The notes under the pieces: generated by a model | Told to the model about the DNA's origin: nothing | Seen by the model: the letters and a program-made list of their open reading frames with translations, nothing else | Databases searched by the model: none | Part shown: positions 17,499 through 25,597 of the stretch, in pieces | How the letters are laid out: every line of letters starts with the position of its first letter | How positions within the stretch are numbered: position 1 is the first letter of the stretch | DNA from: VRUE01 sp963725085 | GTDB lineage: Bacteria; Actinomycetota; Thermoleophilia; Solirubrobacterales; 70-9 | Length of the DNA: 64,000 nt | Direction of reading: 5' to 3' | Assembly (NCBI GenBank): GCA_963725085.1 | Contig: CAVRXM010000001.1 | Location: 620,001-684,000, forward strand | Program-made: the position numbers and the translations under genes

Positions 17499-17833
17499 GC
17501 GGACTCGAGCACGCCGAGCAGCTGCCCGACGCGGCAGACGAGGAGCCGCTCCTCGTCGATCTCGACCCAGACGCCGGCGCTCGCCGGGAAGACGACGTGG
17601 TCCCCCGGCCCGACCGGCATCTCGACCCCGGCCTGCCCCCACCAGTCGAGGCCGGGGCCGACCGCGAGGACGATCCCCTGCTGGGGCGGCGGCTCGTGGC
17701 TGCCGGCGGGGACGACCAGGCCCGAGCGGCGGACGCGGTCCTGGTCGAGCTCCTTGATCACCACCTGGTCGAACAGGGGGCGTAGCTGGTGGCGGACCGA
17801 CTCGGTCGGGTCAGGTCGTTGGGCGGTGCTCAC
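17495..17833 (-). CDS. GroES-like co-chaperonin family protein
   Basis: 112 residues. GTG start at 17833 with an upstream AGAGGAG ribosome binding site. The Cpn10 fold is recognisable: LRPLFDQVVIKEL at the start, GLVVPAGSHEPPPQQGIVLAVGPG in the middle, and VGPGDHVVFP followed by IDEERLLVCRVGQLLG at the end. No groEL is next to it, and the protein is longer at the N-terminus than GroES, so it may be a divergent paralogue. It lies 16 nt downstream of the GNAT gene in the same direction. Confidence 0.8.
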   Translation of the reverse strand: MSTAQRPDPTESVRHQLRPLFDQVVIKELDQDRVRRSGLVVPAGSHEPPPQQGIVLAVGPGLDWWGQAGVEMPVGPGDHVVFPASAGVWVEIDEERLLVCRVGQLLGVLESA

Positions 17834-17849
17834 GGGGCTCCTCTCGCGC

Positions 17850-18320
17850 TCAGATCTCGAGCTCGTAGTAGAGCATGAGCGGGCCGCCGGGGCCGCGCTC
17901 GCGGTTGACCATCCCGAAGCTCTCGTAGAGGCCGATCGCCGCCGTGTCCGCCTCGGCGGTGACGACGTCGAAGTGGTTTGCGCCCTCGCTCCGGGCGAGC
18001 TCGATCGCCGCCTCCAGCAGCGCCCTCCCCGCACCCCTGCCTCGCTGCGCCGGGGCGACGTAGAGCTCCTCGAGGTAGGCGTCGGGCCCGCCGCTCCAGA
18101 TCGACGGCCGGAATCGGACCATCGCCAGGCCGAACGGGGGCGCGCCGGCCAGGAGGACGCGGATGTCCCCCGTCGCCAGCAGCTCGCGGGCGCGCTCGGC
18201 GAGCGTCGCGACCGGCGGCGTCGGTTCGGAGTACTCGGTGTTGAAGTCGTGGAGGAGCCGGGCGACGTGCTCGGCGTCCTCAGGGCCGGCGAGGCGGGCG
18301 GTGAGACCCTCTGACTCCAT
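17850..18320 (-). CDS. GNAT family N-acetyltransferase
   Basis: 156 residues. The acetyl-CoA binding motif A is clear (EELYVAPAQRGRGAGRALLE, about 88-107), followed by the late GNAT strand and helix (TAAIGLYESFGM). Substrate unknown. Nine nucleotides separate it from the upstream hydrolase gene, so hydrolase, GNAT and GroES-like genes form one operon. Confidence 0.9.
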   Translation of the reverse strand: MESEGLTARLAGPEDAEHVARLLHDFNTEYSEPTPPVATLAERARELLATGDIRVLLAGAPPFGLAMVRFRPSIWSGGPDAYLEELYVAPAQRGRGAGRALLEAAIELARSEGANHFDVVTAEADTAAIGLYESFGMVNRERGPGGPLMLYYELEI

Positions 18321-18329
18321 CGCCGCGGG

Positions 18330-19187
18330 TCAGCCGGGCGGGGCGAAGCGCTTGACGAACTCGATCGCGGTGTCGGCGACCTCGCGCCAGCCGTTGTCGA
18401 TCGTCAGCGAGTGGCCGCGATTCGGGATTTTCACGATCTCGGTCACCGCGGGGTTGCGGCTCTGCTTCTTGTAGGAGGCGTTGGCGATCGCCCACGGCAC
18501 CGTGTGGTCGACCTCGCCATCGATGATCAGCAGCGGCCCGCGCTCGGGGTTCCTGGTGTCCGCCTTTGCCTCGGTGAACGGATTGAGGTTCGCGTTGGCC
18601 ATCTGCATCAGCGCCTTTCCCGGCGCCGCGACGTGGTAGCGCTCGTAGGCCTCCTTCGCTTCCTCCTCGGAGAGCGCGTTGGCCCAGCCGTACTTGAACT
18701 GGTCGGGGGTCAGGGTGATCGCCCGATTCCTGTTGAGCGGATTGGAGAGGACCGGGAAGGCCGATTTCAGGGCCGAGAGTGGAAGCGGCAGGACGCCGCG
18801 GAACGGCCCCGGGTCGATCGCGACCGTCACCGCTGAGAGACCTCGCCCGGCGATCATCTGCGCCAGCAGGCCGCCGGTCGAGTGGCCCAGCACCGCCGGC
18901 TTGCGGTCGAGCGCCCCGATCACCTCGGCGGTGTGCTCCTCGACCTGGCGCAGCGACTTCTTCGCGAAGACGTCGGGGTCGGCCCGGGCCTCCTCGACCG
19001 TCAGCGGGTCGTCCGGCCAGACCGGGGTCACCCCCGGGTACCCGGCCTCCTCGAACGCCCCGACCCAGTTGTCCCAGCTGCTCGGCAGCAGCCAGAGCCC
19101 GTGGATGAAGACCGCCGGCGTCCTGTCGCCGGCGTTCGCCCTCTCGACCTGCTCTCGCTCCCGCTCGGTGAGTGCCACGGCGCGCAT
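18330..19187 (-). CDS. Alpha/beta hydrolase
   Basis: 285 residues from ATG 19187 (MRAVALTERE). Alpha/beta fold with an oxyanion loop near VFIHGLWLLPSSWDNW, nucleophile elbow LGHSTGGLL (Ser about 110), a likely acid in IIDGEVDHTVP and catalytic His in IPNRGHSLT. No signal peptide, so probably cytoplasmic. Substrate unknown; the family is often annotated as carboxylesterase or haloalkane dehalogenase-like. First gene of a three-gene operon. Confidence 0.87.
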   Translation of the reverse strand: MRAVALTEREREQVERANAGDRTPAVFIHGLWLLPSSWDNWVGAFEEAGYPGVTPVWPDDPLTVEEARADPDVFAKKSLRQVEEHTAEVIGALDRKPAVLGHSTGGLLAQMIAGRGLSAVTVAIDPGPFRGVLPLPLSALKSAFPVLSNPLNRNRAITLTPDQFKYGWANALSEEEAKEAYERYHVAAPGKALMQMANANLNPFTEAKADTRNPERGPLLIIDGEVDHTVPWAIANASYKKQSRNPAVTEIVKIPNRGHSLTIDNGWREVADTAIEFVKRFAPPG

Positions 19188-19223
19188 CCTCGCACCGCCG
19201 ATTCGGTTCGGCAACCCCGCGGT

Positions 19224-19229
19224 TAGTCT
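19224..19229 (+). promoter_or_regulatory. -10 box for the 19236 hydrolase
   Basis: TAGTCT, 6 nt before GTG 19236. Confidence 0.5.
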
Positions 19230-19235
19230 GGCCCC

Positions 19236-20396
19236 GTGGGAGAGGAAATCGGGGGAGCCTGGCCGCGGCGCCACTGGCGGGCGCTGCTCGCCGGCGCCCT
19301 GGCGCTGATCGCGGTGCTCGGGATCGGGGCGGCGATCAGCTGGCACTTCTCCTCGGCGGTGCTCGTGCCCGACCACTCGGACCTGCCGCAGGACGTGACC
19401 GTCGAGGCCCTCGCGCCGGGGACGATCCGCCTCGAGGACACCGAGGAAAGCCGGCGCCCGGGCGTCTACGGGCTCGACTGGCAGGCCGGCCACGCGATCG
19501 TCGGCGCAAGGCTGGCCGCTGGCGGCACCGGTGGTGTGACGAGGAGGCTGCGGAGCGTCGACGGCTACCTCGTGCCGGGGATGAAGGTCGCGATCGACTC
19601 CAGGGTCTACCGCGGCGACCCGAGGCAGGCGCTCGGAATGCCGTTCGCCGAGGTCGGCGTCCGCGGCGAGCTGGGGACGATGCCGGCCTGGCGGGTCGGC
19701 CCGAGGTCCCCGACCTGGGCGATCCTCGTCCACGGGATCAACGACGATCCCGAGGTCGGCCTGCGGCTGCTGCCGGCGCTGCGCCGGGCCGGCCTGACCT
19801 CGCTGCTGATCACCTACCGCGAGGACCTCGGCGCGCCGCCGAGCCCGGACGGCCTCCACCACATGGGCCTGACCGAGTGGCGCGACCTCGAGGCGGCCGC
19901 GCGCTACTCGCTCGCCCACGGGGCCAGGCGCCTGGTCCTGATCGGTTACTCGATGGGCGGGTCCCTGGTCACCCAGTTCATGCAGCACTCGGCGCTGGCG
20001 GGCCGGGTGGCGGGCCTGGTCCTCGACGCCCCGGCCCTCGACTGGCAGCGGATCCTCTCCTTCCAGGCTTCCGAGATGGGGCTGCCCGGATTTGCGGCGA
20101 AGCCGGTCGAGTGGGCGATCGGGGCCCGGATCGACGCCGACTGGGGCGACCTCGACGCCCTCGGCCATCCGCAGGCCCTGCGGCTCCCGATCCTCCTCTT
20201 CCACGGCACCGAGGACCAGGTGGTCCCGATCGCGACCAGCGAAGACCTGGCGGCCGAGCTGCCGCGGTGGGTCACCTTCTACCGCGTGCCCGAGGCCGAC
20301 CACGTCGAGTCCTGGAACGTCGATCCCCGGCTCTACGAACGGCGGCTCGGCGCCTTCCTGCGCGGGATCGGCGTATTCCGGCCGTCGCCGCGATGA
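19236..20396 (+). CDS. Membrane-anchored alpha/beta hydrolase
   Basis: 386 residues. One N-terminal transmembrane anchor (about 16-38) places the enzyme outside the cytoplasm. A beta-rich region precedes the hydrolase core (VHGINDDPE, nucleophile elbow IGYSMGGSLV with Ser about 242, acid in FHGTEDQVVP, His in EADHVESW). GTG start with a -10 box 6 nt upstream. A serine esterase or peptidase role is likely but the substrate is unknown. Confidence 0.87.
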   Translation: MGEEIGGAWPRRHWRALLAGALALIAVLGIGAAISWHFSSAVLVPDHSDLPQDVTVEALAPGTIRLEDTEESRRPGVYGLDWQAGHAIVGARLAAGGTGGVTRRLRSVDGYLVPGMKVAIDSRVYRGDPRQALGMPFAEVGVRGELGTMPAWRVGPRSPTWAILVHGINDDPEVGLRLLPALRRAGLTSLLITYREDLGAPPSPDGLHHMGLTEWRDLEAAARYSLAHGARRLVLIGYSMGGSLVTQFMQHSALAGRVAGLVLDAPALDWQRILSFQASEMGLPGFAAKPVEWAIGARIDADWGDLDALGHPQALRLPILLFHGTEDQVVPIATSEDLAAELPRWVTFYRVPEADHVESWNVDPRLYERRLGAFLRGIGVFRPSPR

Positions 20397-20429
20397 CAGA
20401 TGCGTCACAGTTTGGCCATGGGCTCGCAC

Positions 20430-20435
20430 TATGGT
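20430..20435 (+). promoter_or_regulatory. -10 box for the HD-domain gene
   Basis: TATGGT, 6 nt before ATG 20442. Confidence 0.45.
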
Positions 20436-20441
20436 GGCCTG

Positions 20442-20993
20442 ATGGCCCCGCCCGGTGGGTTCGATTCGCCGCCGGATTTCGTGACCGGATCCGCCCTCCT
20501 CGAAGGGGCCTACGGGATGGCCGTGAGCGCCCATCACGGCCCGCGGCAGCCGCGGCGACACGCAGAATCGACCACCCGGTCGCCGTCGCCAGGCTGCTGC
20601 GACGAGAACGGCTTCCCCGAGGCCGTGGTCGCCGCCGCCCTGCTTCACGACGTGATCGAGGACACCGCCACCGAGCGGGATGAGATCGAGGCCGAGTTCG
20701 GCGCCGAGGTGGCCGAGCTGGTCGGCGAGATGACCGAGGACTCGACGATCTCCGCCTATCGCGAGCGCAAGGCCGAGCATCGCGGCCGGGTCGCGGGCAA
20801 CAGCTGCGTCGCCGCGATCTACGCCGCCGACAAGCTGGCCAAGGTGCGGCGGCTGAACGAAACCGGCGAGCAGCCGGAGGGCGAGCGGCTCGATCACTAC
20901 CGGCGGACGCTGGTCGAGCTGCGCGCGGCCGAGCCCTCGCTGCCGTTCCTCTCCGAACTCGCCGACGAGCTCGACCGCCTGGCCGGCCGATGA
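20442..20993 (+). CDS. HD-domain hydrolase related to RelA/SpoT HD, with compensating indels
   Basis: 183 residues. The second HD motif (VVAAALLHDVIEDT) and downstream helices (AIYAADKLAKVRRLNE) match the (p)ppGpp-hydrolase-like HD family, giving metal-dependent phosphohydrolase chemistry. The first motif is scrambled between about 20545 and 20610: the normal IDHPVAVARLL is present, but in another frame, and the original frame resumes at ENGFPEA. At least two compensating indels must separate this sequence from a normal gene. The stop overlaps the DUF4235 start (ATGA). Confidence 0.75.
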   Translation: MAPPGGFDSPPDFVTGSALLEGAYGMAVSAHHGPRQPRRHAESTTRSPSPGCCDENGFPEAVVAAALLHDVIEDTATERDEIEAEFGAEVAELVGEMTEDSTISAYRERKAEHRGRVAGNSCVAAIYAADKLAKVRRLNETGEQPEGERLDHYRRTLVELRAAEPSLPFLSELADELDRLAGR

Positions 20994-21265
20994 AGCTGAT
21001 CTTCGCGCCGATCGGGATCGTCTCCGGCCTCCTCGCCGGCCTCGTCGCTCAGCGGGCCTTCGAGCGCCTCTGGGCCCTGTTCGACGACCAGGAGGCGCCG
21101 GAGCCCGGGCAGCGGGAGGCATCGCTGCCGAAACTCGCCGCCGCCCTGGTCGTCGAGGGCGCCGTCTTCCGGCTGACGAAAGGGCTCGTCGACCGGGCCA
21201 CCCGCGGCGGGTTCGCGCGGCTCACCGGCAGGTGGCCCGGAGACGAGGAGCCGGAGCGGGCCTAG
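20990..21265 (+). CDS. DUF4235 small membrane protein
   Basis: 91 residues: a hydrophobic segment (about 3-24), the typical AFERLWALFDDQEAPEP core and a second amphipathic or membrane segment (ALVVEGAVFRLTKGLVDRAT). DUF4235 proteins are small actinobacterial membrane proteins of unknown role. Coupled to the HD gene by ATGA; its stop shares CTAG with the convergent cupin gene. Confidence 0.8.
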   Translation: MKLIFAPIGIVSGLLAGLVAQRAFERLWALFDDQEAPEPGQREASLPKLAAALVVEGAVFRLTKGLVDRATRGGFARLTGRWPGDEEPERA

Positions 21266-21822
21266 CCTCCGCTGACCACACCCGCGGCGAGCAGCGGGTG
21301 GACCAGCCCGTGTTCGGCACACAGCCGCGGCACGCTCTCGAAGTCGTGCTCGACGTTGTAGCGGCGTTCGAGATCCGCGATCCCATCGAGGTCCCCGGTG
21401 CTCAGCCTTTCGCCGAGCTCGCGGAAGAAGTGCTCGAAGCCCCCGGGTGAGATCACCTCGAGGATCCGGCACGGCCCGTCGCCGGCGTTCCAGAACGTGT
21501 GCCACTGGTCGCGCGGCTTGAAGCCGAGCTCTCCGGCCTCGACGTGGACGACGTCATCGCCGAGCACGGCGCCCATCCGACCCTCGAGGACGAAGCTGTA
21601 CTCGTCGACGCCGGTGTGACGGTGAAGCGGCGCGCAGAGGGAGCGGGGCGGGACCGGGTGTTCGACCATCGAGAACCCGCCACCCGACTCCTCGCCCCAG
21701 ACCAGGAACCGGGCGTCGCAGCCCCCGAGCTCGGCGACCGGGGCGTCCTCGGGGCCGACCTTGCGGGGCCCCTGGGAGGCGTCGAAGCGGCGGAGCGTCT
21801 CGGTGAACTCGGCAGTTGACAT
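21262..21822 (-). CDS. Cupin domain protein
   Basis: 186 residues from ATG 21822; an ATG two codons earlier (21828) is also in frame. A -10-like TAGAAC lies 6 nt before 21822. Cupin motif 1 (PLHRHTGVDEYSFVLEGRMG) gives the two His and Glu metal ligands, and motif 2 (PRDQWHTFWN) the third His. A small metal-dependent enzyme or sugar/antibiotic-modifying cupin is possible. Divergent from the TetR gene, which probably regulates it. Confidence 0.87.
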   Translation of the reverse strand: MSTAEFTETLRRFDASQGPRKVGPEDAPVAELGGCDARFLVWGEESGGGFSMVEHPVPPRSLCAPLHRHTGVDEYSFVLEGRMGAVLGDDVVHVEAGELGFKPRDQWHTFWNAGDGPCRILEVISPGGFEHFFRELGERLSTGDLDGIADLERRYNVEHDFESVPRLCAEHGLVHPLLAAGVVSGG

Positions 21823-21831
21823 CTTCATGTT

Positions 21832-21849
21832 CTATTCGTTGAACAATAG
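21832..21849. promoter_or_regulatory. Putative TetR operator 1
   Basis: CTATTCGTTGAACAATAG: an imperfect palindrome with a TTC-N3-GAA core. It overlaps the -10 region of the cupin gene. A second copy of the core is 55 bp away. Confidence 0.5.
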
Positions 21850-21887
21850 TGTGCGGCGAAAATAACACAGGCCACGAGGTCTGTCAA

Positions 21888-21904
21888 TATTCATCGAACA
21901 GATA
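21888..21904. promoter_or_regulatory. Putative TetR operator 2
   Basis: TATTCATCGAACAGATA: repeats the TATTC-N3-GAACA pattern of operator 1 and ends at the TetR start codon, so it would suit autorepression. Confidence 0.5.
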
Positions 21905-22509
21905 TGTCCACGAAATCGGAGCAAGCGACGAAACGGCGCTATCGCAAGCGCCGCCGTGCCCAGCAGGAGGACGAGACCCGGCGTCGGATCACCGAGGCGG
22001 CGGTCGACCTGCACGGGACGGTCGGGCCGGCCCGGACGACGGTCAGCGCGGTCGCCGCGCGAGCCGGGGTCCAGCGCGCCACCGTCTACCGCCACTTCCC
22101 CGACGAGGGGGCCCTCTTCGGCGCCTGCTCTGCACACTGGATGGCGGCGAACCCGCTCCCCGACCTCGCCGTGTGGGCGGCGATCGCCGACCCCGACGAG
22201 AGGCTGCGGGCCGGCCTCGAGGAGCTCTACGCCTGGTTCGAGCGGGGCGAGTACATGCTCGAGAAGACCACCCGCGACGCGGCCGTCGTTCCCGCGATGC
22301 GGCCGGCGATCGCGGCTTCCGTCCAGTGGTCGGAGGCCGCGGCGGAGACGCTGATGGCGGGGCGAGCGGAGTGCGGCGCCGCGCGGCGTCGCGCGCGAGC
22401 GGCGCTCGGCCACGCCGTCTCGTTCGGCACCTGGCGCTCGCTCGTTCGCGAGCAGGGCCTCTCGCGCGCAGACGCGGTCGACCTGATGGTTGACCTCGCC
22501 TCGCCATAG
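21904..22509 (+). CDS. TetR/AcrR family transcriptional regulator
   Basis: 201 residues. A very basic N-terminus (KRRYRKRRRAQQEDE) precedes the HTH: ITEAAVDLHGTVGPARTTVS, then VAARAGVQRATVYRHFPDEG, the canonical TetR recognition helix. The rest is the helical ligand-binding domain (about 75-200). Divergent from the cupin gene, with two shared operators in the 81-nt gap. Confidence 0.92.
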   Translation: MSTKSEQATKRRYRKRRRAQQEDETRRRITEAAVDLHGTVGPARTTVSAVAARAGVQRATVYRHFPDEGALFGACSAHWMAANPLPDLAVWAAIADPDERLRAGLEELYAWFERGEYMLEKTTRDAAVVPAMRPAIAASVQWSEAAAETLMAGRAECGAARRRARAALGHAVSFGTWRSLVREQGLSRADAVDLMVDLASP

Positions 22510-22515
22510 CGGCGC

Positions 22516-22521
22516 TAGGTT
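22516..22521 (+). promoter_or_regulatory. -10 box for the ZIP gene
   Basis: TAGGTT, 6 nt before ATG 22528. Confidence 0.5.
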
Positions 22522-22527
22522 TGGCCG

Positions 22528-23270
22528 ATGCCCGACGTGGTCGTCCTCGTGCTCGCCGCGTCGGCCACCGCCCTCGCTACCGGGCTCGGCGCGATCCCGG
22601 TCTTCTTTCTCGGCGATCGCGCCGCGCAGCTGACGCCGTTCCTGCATCGGCATTGCCGCCGGGGTGATGGGTGTGGCGTCTGTCGCGGGCCTGCTGATCC
22701 CGGCGGCCGAAGAAGGATCGGTGCTCGCGGTCGTGTTGGGACTCGCCGCCGGTGCGGCGCTGCTCTGGCGTCGCCCGACGCCGCCTCGACCCGAAGAAGG
22801 GGTTCATGGGCAGGGGAGGGCCGAGAGCCCGCACCTCGGCCCTGGTCTTCCTCGTCCTCTTCGTCCACAGCCTGCCGGAGGGGTTCGCGATCGGCACCGC
22901 GTTCGCCTCCGACCGCTCCGGCCTCAGCCTGTTCGTGATCCTCGCGATCGCGATCCAGAACATCCCCGAGGGGACAAGCGTCGCGATCCCGATGGCGGCG
23001 GCGGGCTTGAGCCGCGGGCGCCAGTTCTGGGCCGCCGTCGGGACCAGCCTCCCGCAGCCGGTCGGGGCGCTGATCGCGTTCCTCCTCGTCGAAGAGATCG
23101 GAGCGCTGCTGCCGTTCTCGTTCGCATTCGCGGCGGGGGCGATGCTCTCCTTGATCGCGGTCGAGCTGCTCCCCTCCGCCTACTCGGGCCGGCAGCGGCT
23201 CGGGCCCAGCGCCGGCATCCTGCTCGGCGCCGCGGTCATGCTCGGCCTCAGCTTCGCGCTCGGCGTCTGA
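22528..23270 (+). CDS. ZIP family divalent metal transporter, twice frameshifted
   Basis: About 247 residues spread over three frames. Helix 1 (VVVLVLAASATALATGLGA) lies in the first, GVMGVASVAGLLIPAAEEGS and the next helix in the second (switch near 22646), and the long C-terminal part in the third (switch near 22775). The metal-binding helices are intact: VHSLPEGFAIGTAFA (helix IV, H-x-x-P-E-G) and IQNIPEGTSVAIPM (helix V). It would import zinc or related metals. Both breaks restore the family order, so single-base errors are likely. Confidence 0.8.
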
Positions 23271-23317
23271 GCCCGGCCCCGGCTCGAGCCGCGCCCGTCG
23301 ATATCTTGCGGCGGAGG

Positions 23318-23563
23318 ATGAAGAGAGAGGACAACAAGACGAACTGGCGCACCTGGCTGATCGGAATCCTGATCGCCCTGGTCCTGATCGTCGCGTTGCA
23401 GAACTCGCAGGAGGTGCGGGTCGACGTCCTCTTCGTCAACGTCAACGCGCCGCTGATCGTGACCCTCCTGGTCGCGGTCGGGATCGGCGCCCTGATCGGG
23501 TACGTGGCCCCGGTCCTGCTTCGGCACCGCCGCGACGAGCGCCGCCGGCGCGAGGGGAGCTAG
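23318..23563 (+). CDS. lapA: LapA/DUF1049 domain membrane protein
   Basis: 81 residues. Two hydrophobic segments (about 13-27 and 42-66) surround the family motif QNSQEVRVDVLF, and the tail is strongly basic (RHRRDERRRREG). In proteobacteria LapA acts with LapB in LPS assembly; in this probable Gram-positive the role is unknown. The GGAGG directly before the ATG is too close for ideal spacing, so the start is not certain. Confidence 0.75.
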   Translation: MKREDNKTNWRTWLIGILIALVLIVALQNSQEVRVDVLFVNVNAPLIVTLLVAVGIGALIGYVAPVLLRHRRDERRRREGS

Positions 23564-23566
23564 GCC

Positions 23567-24136
23567 TCAGGAGCCGGTCAGGCCGAGCGTCTCGGCCTCG
23601 GGCTCGAGCGCGGCGATCACGAACCCCAGGTGCTCGTCGAAGTCCTCTCCGAGCTCCTCGGCCCCCCGCCGGACCTCGTCGCGGCTCACCGCCGCGGCGA
23701 AGCTCGGCTGCTTCAGCTTCTTCTTGACCGATTTCGGGGTCATCCCCTCGATCCCGGTCGGCCGCACCAGCGCGACGGCGGCGATGAACCCGGTCAGCTC
23801 GTCGACGGCGAACAGGGCCTTCGCCATCGGCGTCTCACGCGGGACGCCGAGGAAGGACGCGTGGCCGGCGACGGCGTCGATCAGCTCGGGCGGGTAGCCC
23901 CGTTCCTCGAACAGCTTCAGGGCGACCCGCGGGTGACCCGTGTCGAGGTCGGGATAGCGCTCGTAGTCGAGGTCGTGGAGGATCGCGGTGGCCGCCCAGA
24001 GCTCCTCGTCCTCGCCGAATTTGCGGGCGTAGGCGCGCATCGCCGCCTCGACCCCGAGGACATGCTTGCGGAGCGAGTCCGACTCGGTCCACTCGCAGAA
24101 GAGCTCCCAGGCTTCGTCGCGGGTCGGTGCGCTCAC
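23567..24136 (-). CDS. HD-domain (HDIG) phosphohydrolase
   Basis: 189 residues. N-terminal HVLGVEAAMRAYARKFGEDE and ATAILHDLDYERYPD supply the first His and the HD pair; GHPRVALKLFEERGYPPELI and AVAGHASF give later metal ligands. Members hydrolyse nucleotides or act on phosphate esters in the cytoplasm. GTG start 6 nt after a -10 box (TAACCT). Confidence 0.87.
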   Translation of the reverse strand: MSAPTRDEAWELFCEWTESDSLRKHVLGVEAAMRAYARKFGEDEELWAATAILHDLDYERYPDLDTGHPRVALKLFEERGYPPELIDAVAGHASFLGVPRETPMAKALFAVDELTGFIAAVALVRPTGIEGMTPKSVKKKLKQPSFAAAVSRDEVRRGAEELGEDFDEHLGFVIAALEPEAETLGLTGS

Positions 24137-24142
24137 GCCCCG

Positions 24143-24148
24143 AGGTTA
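24143..24148 (-). promoter_or_regulatory. -10 box for the HDIG gene
   Basis: TAACCT on the minus strand, 6 nt before GTG 24136. Confidence 0.5.
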
Positions 24149-24221
24149 GCCGCCGCGATGATCCTCAGTTGAGGCCGGCGCGGCCCCGACTCACCCCCGA
24201 CCCACGACCGAGGAGCAACGA

Positions 24222-24851
24222 GTGATGAACGACGAAACGAACAAACCCCTCGACCCGAGCCGCACCGCGGTCCTGGTGATGGACTTCCAGCCCGGGATTC
24301 TCGCCAATCTTCCCGATCCGGAGACCGCGCTCGAGCGCGCGGCGGCCGCGATCGACATCGCCCGCGCGGCCGGCGCGACGGTCGGCTATGTCCGGGTCGC
24401 GTTCGCGCCGGAGGACCTCGAGGGCGTTCCCGAGACGAGCCGGATGGCCCAGCGCGCGGCTGAAGCCGGCGAGCGGCTCGACGCCCGCTCGCCGGAGACG
24501 GCCGTGCACGAGCGGCTGGCCCCTCAGGAGGGCGACGTCGTCGTCCGCAAGACGAGGGTCGGCGCCTTCTCGACGACCGACCTGGCCGAGCAGCTCTCGG
24601 CGCGGGGGATCGACACGATCGTCCTCGCCGGGATCAGCACCAGCGGCGTCGTCCTCTCGACCGTACGCGACGCCCACGACCGCGATTACCGGGTCCTCGT
24701 CCTGGCCGACGCGAGCGCCGACCCCAAAGCGGAGGCTCACGAGTTCCTCGTGACCGAGATCTTCCCGCGTCAGGCCGAGGTGATCACGGTCGAGGAGCTC
24801 GGCCGGCTGTTGCGCTCCGGAGGAGGCGCGATCCCGGTGACCCCCGGGTAG
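24222..24851 (+). CDS. Isochorismatase-like hydrolase lacking the usual Cys
   Basis: 209 residues. Fold and two of three catalytic residues of the isochorismatase/nicotinamidase superfamily are visible: Asp in LVMDFQPGI and Lys in VRKTRVGAF. The position of the nucleophilic Cys reads GISTSGVVLSTVRDA, with no Cys. PhzD-type isochorismatases also lack it and work by acid catalysis, so hydrolysis of a vinyl ether is one option; loss of amidase activity is another. A GAGGAG site precedes the ATG. Confidence 0.87.
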   Translation: MMNDETNKPLDPSRTAVLVMDFQPGILANLPDPETALERAAAAIDIARAAGATVGYVRVAFAPEDLEGVPETSRMAQRAAEAGERLDARSPETAVHERLAPQEGDVVVRKTRVGAFSTTDLAEQLSARGIDTIVLAGISTSGVVLSTVRDAHDRDYRVLVLADASADPKAEAHEFLVTEIFPRQAEVITVEELGRLLRSGGGAIPVTPG

Positions 24852-24989
24852 GCCGCATCGTGCCTTTGGTGAACCGCCGCCGGATCCGGCATCCTGGTGA
24901 TAACCCACGAGGACGCGGACCTCGGGATCTTCGATGAAGTGCGTCGAGCTCTCCGCTGGAAGGCTCGCGAGAAAGAGATAGGAGGAGTC

Positions 24990-25148
24990 ATGTCAGAGCA
25001 GACGATCGAGTTGACGATCTCGAGATCCGAGGCCGAGGTCCTGCTCGGCGTGCTCGCGGCCGAGCGCCACAACGAGGAGGCGCAATCGGTCTGCGACGCG
25101 GTCCGCGAGCAGATCGACCAGAAGCTGCGGCCCGCCGAATCCGAGTGA
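24990..25148 (+). CDS. Small conserved-looking cytoplasmic protein
   Basis: 52 residues (MSEQTIELTISRSEAEVLLG...). A very good ribosome binding site (GGAGGAG, 3 nt before the ATG) fixes the start. It is acidic and predicted helical. No family is recognised. Its stop is separated by one base from the stop of the convergent SRPBCC gene. Confidence 0.65.
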   Translation: MSEQTIELTISRSEAEVLLGVLAAERHNEEAQSVCDAVREQIDQKLRPAESE

Positions 25149-25149
25149 G

Positions 25150-25571
25150 CTAAGAGCCGCCGCCCGAGCCGTCCTCGAGCGTCCGCTTCACGGTCTCGAC
25201 CCCGCGCTCCATCATCGCGTCGGTCAGCTCGGCGGCCTCGTTCGGCAGCAGGTCGGCGGTCCAGACGAAGAGCGTCCCGCCGCCCTCGCCGGCCAGGACC
25301 TGGGCGGCGCCGTTGTGGTGGGTGTAGGGACCGTCGACGACCGACCAGACCAAGCGGCGGCGCTCCTCGTCGAGGTCGATCAGGACCTCGCGGGCGACGG
25401 CGCCGTTGAAGAAGGTGACGAGCCTGTCCTCGCCATCGAGCTCGGTGTCGACGACGAAGCCGGGCACCAGCCGCCGATGAATCGCGGGCCAATCGCTGAG
25501 CGCGTCCCAGACGTCCTCGGGCGCGGCGTCGATCTTCCTTTCCTTGCGAATCGAGGCCAGGCTGCCAGCAT
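25150..25571 (-). CDS. SRPBCC family protein, frameshifted at the N-terminus
   Basis: About 140 residues. The START/SRPBCC lipid-binding fold is suggested by KIDAAPEDVWDALSDWPAI at the start, the middle strand RLVWSVVDGPYTHHNGAAQV and the long C-terminal helix (AAELTDAMMERGVETVKRTL). The main frame has no start; ATG 25571 plus one missing C near 25553 would give MLAALASIRKERKID. Last gene of the ferredoxin/reductase operon. It may bind a small hydrophobic ligand. Confidence 0.7.
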
Positions 25572-25597
25572 GCCAGCTCCGCCGCCTACGCGCGCCT

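Noticed and set aside
16016..17642. Open frames antisense to the MFS transporter that look Asp/Arg-rich
   Set aside because: Shadows of the transporter gene; no start signals and no similarity.
17834..18034. Longer N-terminus for the GroES-like protein
   Set aside because: The extension is Ser/Arg-rich and overlaps the GNAT gene in another frame; GTG 17833 has a good ribosome binding site.
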